A stretch of DNA of 64,000 bases from Cannabis sativa (taxonomy: Eukaryota > Streptophyta > Magnoliopsida > Rosales > Cannabaceae), in the NCBI RefSeq assembly GCF_029168945.1, contig NC_083602.1, positions 70,576,600 through 70,640,599 on the forward strand, written 5' to 3'. Position numbers and translations under genes: made by a program. A model generated the notes under the pieces. It had not been told where the DNA came from, did not search any database, and saw nothing but the letters and a program-made list of their open reading frames with translations. Each line of letters opens with the position of its first letter. Positions within the stretch are counted from its first letter, which is position 1. Below are positions 33,353 through 44,046 of the stretch, piece after piece.

Positions 33353-36300
33353 TTTGACAAACATTTCCTGAAGTAAATGTTTTATATTTGTCAAAAAAAA
33401 AATTATTGTATTTATGTGAATACAACTAAAGAATCATTAAAAATGATTATTATTGATGCAATTTTATAGTGGGTTTTGAATATCCAAAAAGAATGTTAAG
33501 AAAATTGCATTGAAACATTAAAGTATAAGAATAACAATGAGCATGACTAATGTTATTTAAATACACGAGGCATGTATTTATTGTTCATTATTCCCTGCAG
33601 AGAATGATACGAATTGAAGTCAATTACTTTTAAAGATTCCTCGTATTAGTTATGTTATTATACATTGTTATTACTTGCAATGTTGGAAATTATTGAATCT
33701 GACATATATTAAAGATTAAATTTTGCATACATCTTGGAGACTATGCAAAAATTGCATTCATATATTCTTTGAGATATCGTAAAAGAAATTGTTGAATAAT
33801 TTCTTATATTTTTTATGGATGAACAAGTAATAAATTTTTAAGAAATTTATAATAATGTTCTACTTGTTCAACGTCATTCCCCGAAGTGAATGTAATGATT
33901 TTAAATAATCAATGACATTATTTACTAATTAAATATTTCCAAAAAAAGTGGAAACAACTAAAAGATGAGATACCACACAAAATCAAAGTGCATGAAATTT
34001 ATATATCATGTGTGGAATTGAATAATAGTGGTCGCGTACCTGTAGTACAGACATACTTATAATCAAGATAAAAGTATACTTGATTATTGAATAGAATGTG
34101 AATTGTACAAATTTATTGTACATTTAGAATATTTAAATATCATTCCCTAAAGAGAATGAATAGACATGAAATTCTATTTCAAAGAATATAGATTTCACAT
34201 ATATTGGAAATGCCAAAAGCAAATTAATATATACATATTTTATTATTTCTTGAAATCAATAGTTTCAAACTATTGTTAGTACAGGATATGTATATATATA
34301 GTTACTATATAATTCAGTTTACATATTCCCAGAAGTGAATATATAACTTACTAACTTTTGTTAGTGATCCAATATAATCAAAGTGATAAAGAATCACAAA
34401 ATGATTATTTGAAAAGCTTCCTGAAGAAACTTGGAGTAGTAAAATATATTTGTATGTACCTAGATGTATAACTTTTATCTAGTTATAAAAGTGATAAGAA
34501 ATAACTTATTATATGTACTGGTTGTACATTTAAATATATAATATATCAAGTCATGATAATTAGACTGATGAATAGTCTATTAATAAATTAGACGACTTGT
34601 TAAAAAGATACCAGGAAAAATGAATGATATATTATGATTATATCTATTTGACCATTACAATAACATGATGAAGTTGTCATGTATCTTTTAAATTATACAC
34701 ATCATTGAATTGATGATAGTGATTCCTGAAGAAATATAAAGTTTGATAAACATAATAGTGACTCCTGAAGAGTGTATAAGTTTTGGAGAATAATATAATT
34801 ATATTATTCGTGTATATAAAAATGAAACTTTTTATGATTACTTATATGTTGTAGTGATTTTACATTACCTTGTGAAAGTTTCATTGAAATACAAATTATA
34901 GTGAACCTGAAGTTCATGAATTGAATTATTTTGACATGATCAATCATATGCAATAAATTGTCAAAGAATTTGACTAAATTTTGTTGAAAAACCAGAAGAT
35001 TCTTCTCATTGTTAATTTATAAGGCTCAAAAGAAGAATGTGCATATATTTGCACATAGAAAATATTTAAATTATATTTTCTTAACAATCTTGAGCTATTG
35101 TTAGATTTTTATTGCATAGTTTCTTATCAATGTGATAAGATTATATAATCATGCATTTACAAAATGTGTAAATTTATGTATTTCTAATTATACACGTATG
35201 ACTCATTCTTAGAAATGAATTAAGTTCATAAAGATTGAACTTGAAACTAAAGTTTATTGAACCTAAAGTTCAATGTCATATAGTATATATGAGTTTAAAC
35301 AAATATTGATTCATTGTGATATATTGAAATCCCTACAGGTGTATTAATATTATTAGATATCACAATTTTTAAAAAATCTCTCGATCAGGGGGAGAGAAGC
35401 AGTTGGGATCGATGATAATTTTTGAAAAATGATCCTTGCACAAAGTATATAAGAACAATATAGTTCAAAATGATATATACCAACTGCAAATCAATATTAT
35501 TCAAAGTTGAGATAGAATGAGTTGAAAACGCCTGAAGCGTAAATGAACAATGTAGAAATTATTAATAAATGTTCATTTGATTTGTCCTGAAGTTGTTAAA
35601 TCTAGAGGTACTCATGAAGATACCTTAATGTTATAAAGTATTAAAATGATAACCGTGATGAAAACGGTACTCGAAAAGACTCCCAAGAGAAGTTAGACAT
35701 AACACATTTCATCATAATTGAATCCCTGAAGTGATTCGTTATAGGTACCTATAAATGATAAACATATTTGAAAAATATGTAATTTAAAGAGATCTCTATA
35801 AGTTATGTCAATATGGGAGGAAATTATCATTTATTGAAATTTTTGTCGACAATAAATATTGAATGTTTGCATATGCAATAAACTAACATGAGATAGCAAG
35901 GATCATGGTATTAGATTTGTCGAGAATCATCGACTTACATTTTGATTTTTGGCCAAAATATTATGACGCAATCCAGGCAAATTTACTCACATAAAGTGAA
36001 GTAAGACCTGTAGGGTGTGCAAATAAATATTTCTAATGAGAAATTTGCATATATGTATTTGTACATAATGAATTATTGTACAAAGTTTGCATAGACATGA
36101 GATTGATTGAAGTAAGGCTTAAATATTGAGAAAATATAATCATTATTTGATTATAGCCTGGAATATATTTTATGAGGATTTATAAGCGTCACATAAATGT
36201 TGCAACAAAAGATTATTTATTTGGAGCTCCTAATATAGTGAGAATTTGAAATAAGCCTTATCTAAAAATTCTAGAAGAATTTAATACATGTCTTAAGTGA

Positions 36301-36835
36301 TATAAATTCAAAGTCGCGCGCACTATATGACAAAGATCTTTGTATGAAATAAAGACATGTAAGTAAATTATTATTTCAAAAATACCTATGGTTGTCTATG
36401 CAATATAAATACGTAAATTATACGTTGTGATAGACTCTTGAAGAGTTTTTGATTAATTGAAGAACAAACTTTTATTTCTTTTGTATATCGAGAAATATTA
36501 ACTGTATAAAGTTTGTTCATTAGTATTGAAGTCCTAAAGTACTTCATATGTATCAAGAATTATAGATATATGATCATTTGATATGGAAATTAAGATCATA
36601 AAACAAGATGGAATAAATATATGGTCTTGGAGTACCATCATTGTTACAAATGAAAATTTATAGTACCATTAATGTGTTATGTTCATATCTACTTGAAATT
36701 TTAAATTTTCGTATGAACAAAGTTGTGTACACACATGAATGATACAATTAGTTGGATAAAGACTAATGTTCCACGAACCCCTCATCTATAATTTAGAAGT
36801 CCATACATACTCTGGAAGAGTTATAGAAAATATAT
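33353..36835. repeat. Run of short hairpins, many with a CCTGAAG-type core
   Basis: Dozens of short inverted repeats follow each other. Examples: ACATTT-CCTGAAGT-AAATGT (33361-33380), CATTC-CCCGAAGT-GAATG (33875-33892), CATTC-CCTAAAGA-GAATG (34141-34158), ACTC-CTGAA-GAGT (34761-34773), TGAAC-CTGAA-GTTCA (34902-34916), ATTGAAC-CTAAA-GTTCAAT (35256-35274), ACGC-CTGAA-GCGT (35528-35540), GAATC-CCTGAAGT-GATTC (35720-35737), ACTC-TTGAA-GAGT (36434-36446). Others lack the core, such as 34257-34275 and the 22-bp palindrome at 34788-34809. The stem changes from site to site while the core persists. Confidence 0.75.
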
Positions 36836-37244
36836 GATCAAAGATTATATATGGTGATATTTTAAAAGTGATAACAATAATCTTATGAGATATATTATCA
36901 CCAAAAGAATTATGGATCATATGTGCATGAGGGGAGACATATTCATGTTGCACTCTTTTTCCCTTAGTTCAGGTTTTGTCCCAATGGGTTTTCCTTGACA
37001 AGGTTTTTAGCGAGGCAACTTGCAAATAGTTATGAATATGAAATATATATTGTACTCTTTTTTCCCTTAGCTCAGATTTTGTCCCACTAGGTTTTTCTGG
37101 CAAGGTTTTTAACGAGGCAACTATAAATCATGTTAACATACTTGCATTTTATGAAGCAAGTAGAGAATGTGTGTGAGTGAGATCATTGACATAGCATATT
37201 CGGAAAACATATGGATTGCACTCAATAAAGAAGTATCAACCCAA

Positions 37245-37480
37245 GCAATTCTCTATGGATAATATTGCTTGCATCGTTCAACTAAAAGGATGGTACATTG
37301 AAGGAGATAGAGTTAGAACACATTTCACGAAATTCTTCTTTATACGCTTCAAGAAAATACATATTGGTGTTCAACATATTTAATCAAGTGTCAATCTTGT
37401 AAACTTATTCAAAAAGTTATTACCAACATCAACATTTGAGAAGATGGCAGACAAGATCGAAATTCGTCGATTAGAAGATC
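37245..37480 (+). pseudogene. Degenerate copia RNase H end
   Basis: Readable + strand segments DNIACIVQLKGWYIEGDR, HFTKFFF, VNLVNLFKKLLPTSTFEKM and ADKIEIRRLEDL follow the order of the copia RNase H C-terminus in Hopscotch-type elements, with at least one stop and a changed reading of ADLFTKALP-type text. It is the only clear coding trace in the element. Confidence 0.65.
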
Positions 37481-37581
37481 TCCACAAATGCCTAAATGAG
37501 GGGGAGTTAGTTTACACTATACTCTTTTTCCTTTGATCAAGTTTTCAGGAAGATTTTTAATAAGGCAGTTATTATGGACAT

Positions 37582-37592
37582 CCAAGGGGGAG
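37582..37592 (+). promoter_or_regulatory. Polypurine tract before the 3' LTR
   Basis: CAAGGGGGAG lies directly before the LTR start TGTTATAAATATT at 37593. A similar AGGGGGAGTT run occurs at about 37499-37507. Confidence 0.8.
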
Positions 37593-37835
37593 TGTTATAA
37601 ATATTAATAATTATGTGGATGTCCAAATCTTTTATTTATTACCATGAATTGTAATGAACATTCCTCTTTTCCTTAGTTTCCCTTTTTCTTAGTTTCTTAA
37701 TATCTCACTCTTGTATTTGTATAAATAGGGGTTCACCCCATTGGAATAAACAACTCAGAAATTCTCATTCACTTTCTCTTTCTCTCTTCATCTTCTTCTT
37801 CTTTCTTCTCATCTACTTTATATTATTTTATAACA
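37593..37835 (+). repeat. 3' LTR of the 5.4-kb copia element
   Basis: 243 bp, TGTTATAA...TTATAACA, TATAAATA box at 37720-37727. It differs from the 5' LTR by only about three substitutions and the 10-bp unit. ATTTC (37836-37840) follows as TSD. Confidence 0.9.
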
Positions 37836-37840
37836 ATTTC

Positions 37841-38880
37841 ATTTATTTTAAAATTAATTATGTTGCCAATTCAATTTTCATTAGGTTAAACTAGTATAAT
37901 TAGCTTAATTCAACTATTTAAATAAGGAAAATGGGCCTTCAAAATTGGGGTTGTTCATGTGAGGGAGGGCTGGGTTCAGTATGTCGTACCCACTACTAAT
38001 GGCCCACTAACTCTCACACAAGGCCCAAAGGAGAGGAATTTAACCTTTCATTAAATAATTGTTATTCATTGAATAAGCCCAATACTAATTGGATCTAAAT
38101 AAAACTATCATAAGTGATATTTCATTTTAGCAACCTAGTCCATTTAAATATCTAGAAATAAATAGGCTTCCTATATGCATCAAAGCCCAAAAGCAAACAT
38201 ATAGGCTCACACAGATCAAGTTGATTTGGATGGGCCCTATCATGTTTCTAGGTTTACACAGATGAAAGAAATACAATATTTATCTGTTACAAATTATTTA
38301 TAAGATCTATTGACAATTGGACTATGATTAAAATCAGATAATTGGATCTGTCAACAAGTTAATCATAACAATTTAGATCAAGTAAATAATAAGTTCGTTA
38401 AAAAAAAAAGTTTTGAATAAACAACTAAATACATAACAAACAATGTCCATGTAACAAATGTGAAATAAGATAGTAATATAATTAAATTATTATTTTAAAC
38501 TAACCAACTAAATTTTGAAAATTTAAGGTTGTTAAAAACAATCTTAAATATCTCATTAAAATTTAAAATTAAAAAAAATGAAACTAATTTAAAATATCAA
38601 GGTTTATTTAAATTATTTTATCAAATTAAATTAAATATCTAATAAGATAAATGATTTGAAAATAACCAAATAGATATTTTCAACAATATTTTCTAATCTT
38701 ATAATTTAATAAAATTAAAATAATAAAATAAATCAATTTTAAAATAGATATGGTTAGGCAATTATTATTATAAGAATAAAATAATAAATAAACCATAATT
38801 ATTCATATTATATGTCAAAATATCTTAAATTAAGCATTATTCAAATTTCTACAAGAAAATCTAGGTTTTTCAAATATTTA
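37841..38880 (-). other. Further internal/leader sequence of copia copy B
   Basis: Continues the AT-rich text interrupted at 32416, with TTTAAGGTTGTTAAAAACAA and CTTAAAT fold-back units near 38525-38550. The middle (37910-38240) is less AT-rich, with several GGCCCA words, but has no open frame. It ends at the gypsy LTR, so its 5' LTR is not seen here. Confidence 0.5.
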
Positions 38881-39729
38881 TGTTATAGTGAGATTTCTCT
38901 CACCTAGAAACTCGAGACCAGACCCCAATTTAGAGGACACGTATACTCAGATTTCCAATGAAAGCTGAGATGTCCATGAGGGACTCCTCGAAGTTTCAAA
39001 CCTCGCTTAAGATAGAATCAGCGAGAGGTAGCGAGCATGACCAAAGTCTGATCGCATTCGAGACAAGAGAATAACTCGCATATATCGAATTATGTGCGAG
39101 TATCCTCCCCATGTCCGTGTATAAACCAGGAGACTGACTTTCTATAAATGCGAATTGGTCCTAAGAACACTGCAGCCTTGATAAACCAATATAGACTCGC
39201 ATGTCTAGGTTCTATCAGCTCGTCATGCGATGTCCACAAAAGGAGACTATCTAAGGACGCAGACATCCTAAACATAATGATAAACCTGCGAGTTTAACAT
39301 CGGAATATGAACAGTCAACTCGCAGATTCGGAAGACGCATACGTTGATGAACTTAGTAACTGTCGTTCATTTATTAATGTTAACGTTGTTTAGTTTAATT
39401 ATTGTAATTCAATGTGTAAAAACGGATTGACAATGAATGCAATCCTTGTGTAATTGATCGGACACTTGCTTTGTATATAAAGGGGTGATCCACCGTTAAA
39501 TAGCACCTACGAAACTCTTGCTACAGTGGACTAAGCAGACCGTGATCTGACTGAACCACTATAATCCTTTGTCTCATTGTTATTTCCAGTTTTTTGTTAC
39601 TCATTTCTCATTCCCAGTTTGAGTACTCGCCACTCTAGGTTGAATACTCGCACTTGTTCTTCAAATAGATTTCTTTCTGTTATTAATAATATCATATAAA
39701 ATTGGTGTCGCGAAATTCACTCAACAACA
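38881..39729 (+). repeat. 5' LTR of the gypsy element
   Basis: Begins TGTTATAGTGAG and ends about CACTCAACA (39726, possibly 39729), just before the primer site. A TATATAAA box is at 39474-39481. The right limit could shift by 3 bases. Since the 3' LTR is not visible, length (~846 bp) is by ends only. Confidence 0.7.
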
Positions 39730-39731
39730 TT

Positions 39732-39748
39732 TGGCGCCGTATGTGGGA
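39732..39748 (+). promoter_or_regulatory. Primer-binding site of the gypsy element
   Basis: TGGCGCCGTATGTGGG follows the LTR by 2-5 bases. TGGCGCCGT complements the ACGGCGCCA 3' end that I recall for tRNA-Asp; Tat-type elements use similar sites. The further bases match less well. Confidence 0.65.
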
Positions 39749-39791
39749 AACGAGAATTAAAATATTATTCATTTCAAGTAAGAATACCATC

Positions 39792-41750
39792 ATGGCTGGA
39801 AACCAAACAAACGGAGGTGCTAACAACGAGTCCATCAACATCGGAATGATGAACGTACCGTTATCTGGAGCTAGAATGCCGCCTGTGGACGTCGTTAATG
39901 GCGGAGTAGGGAGGAGCAACATCAGACCTCTCAATCTGTTCCCTGAAACAGCTGGTCCTCAAGTCGGGGAAATGTCCACACCACCAACTACCATGCACTT
40001 TCCACCTGTCACTCCGGCGGTGGTATCTGAGGGAATCATCCAACTCACCACTGATCAATATACTGCGATCCAGGACCAACTGCGTGCACTACGGGCCGAA
40101 GTGGATGGACAAAACCGGGCCCGACGCCCCCCTCGAGCCCCTACTACTCGCACAGACAACCCTCATGTAACGAATTCTAGACGTCGTAATAACCATGTTC
40201 GCAGGGAACAAAAAGCCAACCCTGAGGGTCTGGACCTGAATCAGCCAACCTCGAGAGACCAATCTGTGAGATATCCTAACCAAGGAACGTAGGCTGATGA
40301 AGATCCTGAGCGACATAATCCTCGCAGTCGACCATCGAGAGACAACGACGCAGAATCAGCCTCTTCATCTTCGCATGGTCGTACACCAAGCAGATACACA
40401 AGGTCCGGCTCTGTAGAAACGCAGCAGGGGGGACACTATCAGGTACATCGAAGTGATCTACGTGATCACCTCAACGCAGTTTTCAGAGCGCGTTCTCGCG
40501 CCCCCCATAACAACGAAACACCCCGTGATCCCCTTGCGGGTGATCAAGGTGTAAATACTCACAACAACCCGCCTAGCGCACCGATAGCGACTACCGGGAT
40601 CACTATCCCAGCGAACCTCGCCGCGGTAGTCGCGACTCCTGCAGTCGCGGTAGTCCCGACTCCTATGGCTGGAGGAATTGATCAAAGCATGCTTTTGCAA
40701 GCTTTGAAAATGCTCGAGCAGCAAAGAGAGCCCATATACAAGCTTCATGGGACCTCTCCTTTCACTACGGAAGTGCGACAAGCCCAACTTCCCAAGGGAT
40801 TTCGGCTATCCGAATCTCTAAAATATAAAGGTACCTCTAACCCTATAGATTATCTTAAAAAATTTAATACTATAATGGAAGTGGATCAGGTACCACAGCT
40901 TGCAAAATGTCGTATTCTTGCGACAACGCTCGAGGAAAACGCCCACGATTAGTTTACCCTATTGCCTGAGGCCTCGATATCGACATGGGAAACCTTTGTC
41001 GACTTATTCCTCACGCAGTTTCAGGCCATGATGACCTATAGGCCTCCTTATACAACTCTGGCCAACATCAAATAAGAACCCGGTGAGTCTTTACAAGACT
41101 ATTTTAAACGGTTTAATGTGGAAGTAACAAAAGTCAGAAGGCTCCCGAGTCTTTGCTTGTTTGCATGTTGATAACAGGTATTTTGCCGAGAACCGATTTC
41201 TGGAAGGAGTTACAAGCTCGAAGGCCAGAATCGCTAGTCGAATTCTTCGCTATGGCTGAACCTCATAAGAGAATTGAGAATTCTCTGGCAGAGTTGGAGA
41301 AGGGCAAGGATAAACGTAAATCACCAATACCGCGATCAAGATCTCGCAGTCCCCGAGGGAATAATTCCAGAGGCCGAAGCCCGAGAAGACGCAGCCCACG
41401 GAGACAACGAAGTCCAAAGTTGGCCAAATATCCTCCAAAGAAGGAGTCCTCTCCGAAGAGGAAGGGTGGACCGCGTTTTGTTAATTATACCGAACTCGCG
41501 GTGCCCCGAGACCACATTTATGCAATTGAAGAGAGGAATGGAGTCTTCAAGAAGCCGCCCCCATCAGGGGAAACCGCGACAGAAGAGACCCCAAAAAATT
41601 CTGTAAGTACCATAAAGATATTGGTCACACCACTTTAGAATGTTGGGTCTTGCAGGACGAAATCGAGGAGCTGATTCGGAGAGGAAAATTCGATAAGTAT
41701 AAGAAAAACGAGGAAGGTCATCCCTCAAAGAAGAAAATCAAAATGCGAGT
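39792..41750 (+). pseudogene. Gypsy gag, multiply interrupted
   Basis: ATG at 39792 opens a Pro/Asn-rich N-terminus. After TAG at 40290-40292 the same frame continues to the retrotransposon gag core (GFRLSESLKYKGTSNPIDYL at about 40798), broken again by TAG at 40950-40952 and TAA at 41074-41076. Further gag text (ITGILPRTDFWKELQARRPESL) resumes at 41153, followed by an Arg/Ser-rich stretch (RSRSRSPRGNNSRGRSPRR) and a zinc-binding CKYHKDIGHTTLEC in a shifted frame from 41602. The product would form the capsid; this copy cannot. Confidence 0.8.
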
Positions 41751-41753
41751 GGT

Positions 41754-42329
41754 TTGAGGACGCCTCGCAATATCTTAACTGTCATTGGAGGGCCCCATAT
41801 CGCAGGAGACTCCCGCAAGTCGCAAGAGCGATATGCCAAAGACGCCAGGGAAAAGCCGCTCACCAATGTAAACAATCTCAGTGAGCGGCCAGAGAAATTG
41901 TTTAAGAAGGAATGCGACGACATCACCTTTATGGAGAGTGATGCAAGATGGGTCCACCAACCGCATTCCGACGCACTAGTTATCATCGCCAATATTGGCG
42001 GAGATAATGTCCACCGTATACTCGTGGACAATGGAAGTTCAGTGAATCTTTTGAATTTCCAAGCCTTCAAACAAATGGGGTTGCAAGAGAAGGACCTGCG
42101 ACCCGTGACGTCGAGCATATACGGTTTTACCGGCGACGTCATTGCATTAAAAGGAATGATCAAACTCCCAATCACCTTGGGAACTGCCCCAGTAACAGCC
42201 AAATCAATGGCTGACTTCGCAGTAATTGACCAGTATTCGGCATATAGTGATTGGTCGACCAATTTTGAAGGAGATGAAGATCATAACCTCGATCTATCAT
42301 CTCACAATGAAGTTTCCTACTCCTGCTAG
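41754..42329 (+). pseudogene. Gypsy aspartic protease region
   Basis: IGGPHIAGDSRKSQERYA leads to the protease core IANIGGDNVHRILVDNGSSVNLL, with the catalytic Asp in DNGS where many family members have D-S/T-G. It continues FKQMGLQEKDLRP...GFTGDVIALKG. A frameshift near 42235-42260 moves the following RPILKEMKIITSIYHLTMKF text into the next frame (42226-42651). Confidence 0.8.
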
Positions 42330-43674
42330 AGTAGGGTCTGTGCGAGGAGTCCATTCAGACTCACGAGAATGCTACAACGCAGCAGTCAAGCTCGCGGAAA
42401 AAAGGTCAGTAAATGTTATCTACCTATTGGAGGCACCACCTCCTCGCCAGGATGTCCTCAGAATCGAGGAGGTACCACATGTGGACGAACCAGATTTGGA
42501 TCCAAGAATCCTTGATCATGCCGCCGCAGCCCAAGCCACAGAAGACACCGTTGAGGTACCTATAGATCCTGTAGATAATAGCAAAGTTTTAAAAATTGGT
42601 TCTAAGCTGAATTTTCAGCAGCGAGAACAACTAACGACCTTTTTGAAATAAAATCTTGATGTTTTTACTTGGAAACATTCAGATATGGTCGGAATATCTC
42701 TGCAACTCATGTGTCATCGCTTGAACATTGACCCCGAGGTGCGAGGTGTCCGACAAAAGCGCTGCAAAATGGACCCCGTGAGGTACCAAGCGCTAAAAGA
42801 AGAAGTCGACCGCCTCCTAACTTGCGGCTTTATACGGGAGTCGTTTTACCCTAACTGGTTAGCGAATCCCGTACTCGTGCCCAAGCCTAACGGCTCATGG
42901 CGCACATGCGTTGACTTTACAGATTTAAATAAAGCCTGTCCCAAAGACAGCTTCCCCCTTCCTAGCATTGACCAACTTGTTGATGCCACTGCAGGTCATG
43001 AACTTCTGAGCTTTATGGACGCATACTCGGGATATAATAAAATCCCGATGTATGAACCCGACCAGGAGCATACCTCGTTCATTACTGATCGAGGGTTATA
43101 CTGTTACAAAGTAATGCCTTTTGGTTTGATAAACGCGGGTGCGACTTATCAGAGACTTGTAAACATGATGTTCGCAGATCTTATTGGAAACACCATGGGA
43201 GTATATGTTGATGATATGCTCGTGAAATCTCAACATGCGAAGGATCATATTGCCCATTTACAGGAAATGTTCGATATATTGCGTCGATATAAGATGCGGC
43301 TAAACCCTCTAAAATGCGTCTTTGGAGTTGGCTCCGGGAAATTCCTTGGATTCATGGTTATCCAGCAAGGAAAAGAAGCCAACCCCGCGAAGATCAGGGC
43401 GTTGGTGGAAATGCCATCACCAACTAAGCCAAAAGAGGTCCAAAGCCTCACAGGTAAAGTCGCTCCCTTAAATCGCTTTATATCGCGATCTTCTGATAAG
43501 TGCAAAGAGTTTTTTCAAATTTTAAAAGGCAATAAGAAGTTCCAATGGAACGAAAAAATGCGAGGAGGCTTTTCAAGCCTTAAAAATGCATTTGGGGCAA
43601 CCTCCAATCTTATCAAAGCCCATGACCGGCGAAGTCCTATCCATCTACTTAGCAGTGTTAGAATACGCAATTAG
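42226..43674 (+). pseudogene. Gypsy reverse transcriptase
   Basis: From the linker after protease, an in-frame TAA at 42649-42651 interrupts just before the reverse transcriptase. The frame from 42685 carries the enzyme: NPVLVPKPNGSWRTCVDF, NKACPKDSFPLPSIDQLVD, MPFGLINAGATYQRLVN, and the catalytic YVDDM near 43204-43218, followed by the thumb/connection region. It loses frame near 43580-43600, where the RNase H portion continues in another frame. Confidence 0.85.
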
Positions 43675-44046
43675 TTCGGTACTAATATGCGAAGATCAAG
43701 GGCGACAATACCTGGTGTATTATGTCAGTAACCGATTACTGGATGCTGAGACCCGCTATCCCCAAATGGAAAAATTGGCGTTCGCCTTGGTAATATCGTC
43801 GAGAAAATTGCGACCTTATTTCAAGGCTCACAGTATCGAAGTCTTGACAAACTATCCTTTGAGGCAAGTCTTAGCAAAACCAGAGACCTCAGGGAGGTTG
43901 TTGAAATGGGCAATGGAGTTAAGCCAATTCGACATCAAGTATAAACCAAGAACTGCGATCAAGGGGCAAGCCTTGGCAGATTTTATCCTTGAATTCCCCA
44001 GCACCGAAGTGGCACTCATAGAAGACAAAATCGACATTGCTATAAC
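43586..44046 (+). pseudogene. Gypsy RNase H, cut by a copia insertion
   Basis: LYLAVLEYAISSVLICED, RYPQMEKLAFALVISSRKLRPYF, and LKWAMELSQFDIKYKPRTAIKGQALADFILEF are Tat-type RNase H text. Homology stops at about 44046, exactly where TGTTGGAAATT of the copia LTR begins, so the last codons of the open frame to 44131 are LTR-derived. Confidence 0.85.

Larger units (their letters stand above)
32417..37835 (+). mobile_element. Complete but non-coding Ty1/copia element (Hopscotch/Ale-like)
   Basis: Two near-identical LTRs (253 and 243 bp) with TGTTAT...AACA-type ends, a polypurine tract, and a 5-bp TSD define a complete 5,419-bp insertion. Near the 3' end the + strand still carries degenerate copia RNase H text (DNIACIVQLKGWYI, VNLVNLFKKLLPTSTFEKMADKI, about 37245-37480). 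Three copies of the ACTCTTTTTCCCTTAG...AGGTTTTGTCCCA block, known from 3' regions of Hopscotch/Retrofit-type elements, also remain. Elsewhere no frame longer than about 90 codons exists. The interior is dominated by short inverted repeats. The young-looking LTRs and absent coding capacity suggest mobilisation in trans. Confidence 0.85.
38881..44046 (+). mobile_element. Ty3/gypsy retrotransposon, Tat-like, 3' part displaced
   Basis: A 5' LTR, a TGGCGCCGT primer site, gag, protease, reverse transcriptase and RNase H follow in gypsy order on the + strand. Domain text (LVDNGSSVNLL protease, NKACPKDSFPLPSIDQLVD reverse transcriptase, QALADFILEF RNase H) fits the Tat clade. Integrase and 3' LTR are absent before 44046, where a copia LTR begins abruptly inside the RNase H end. 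They should lie beyond the nested insertions, outside the window. Stops and shifts break every gene. Confidence 0.85.
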
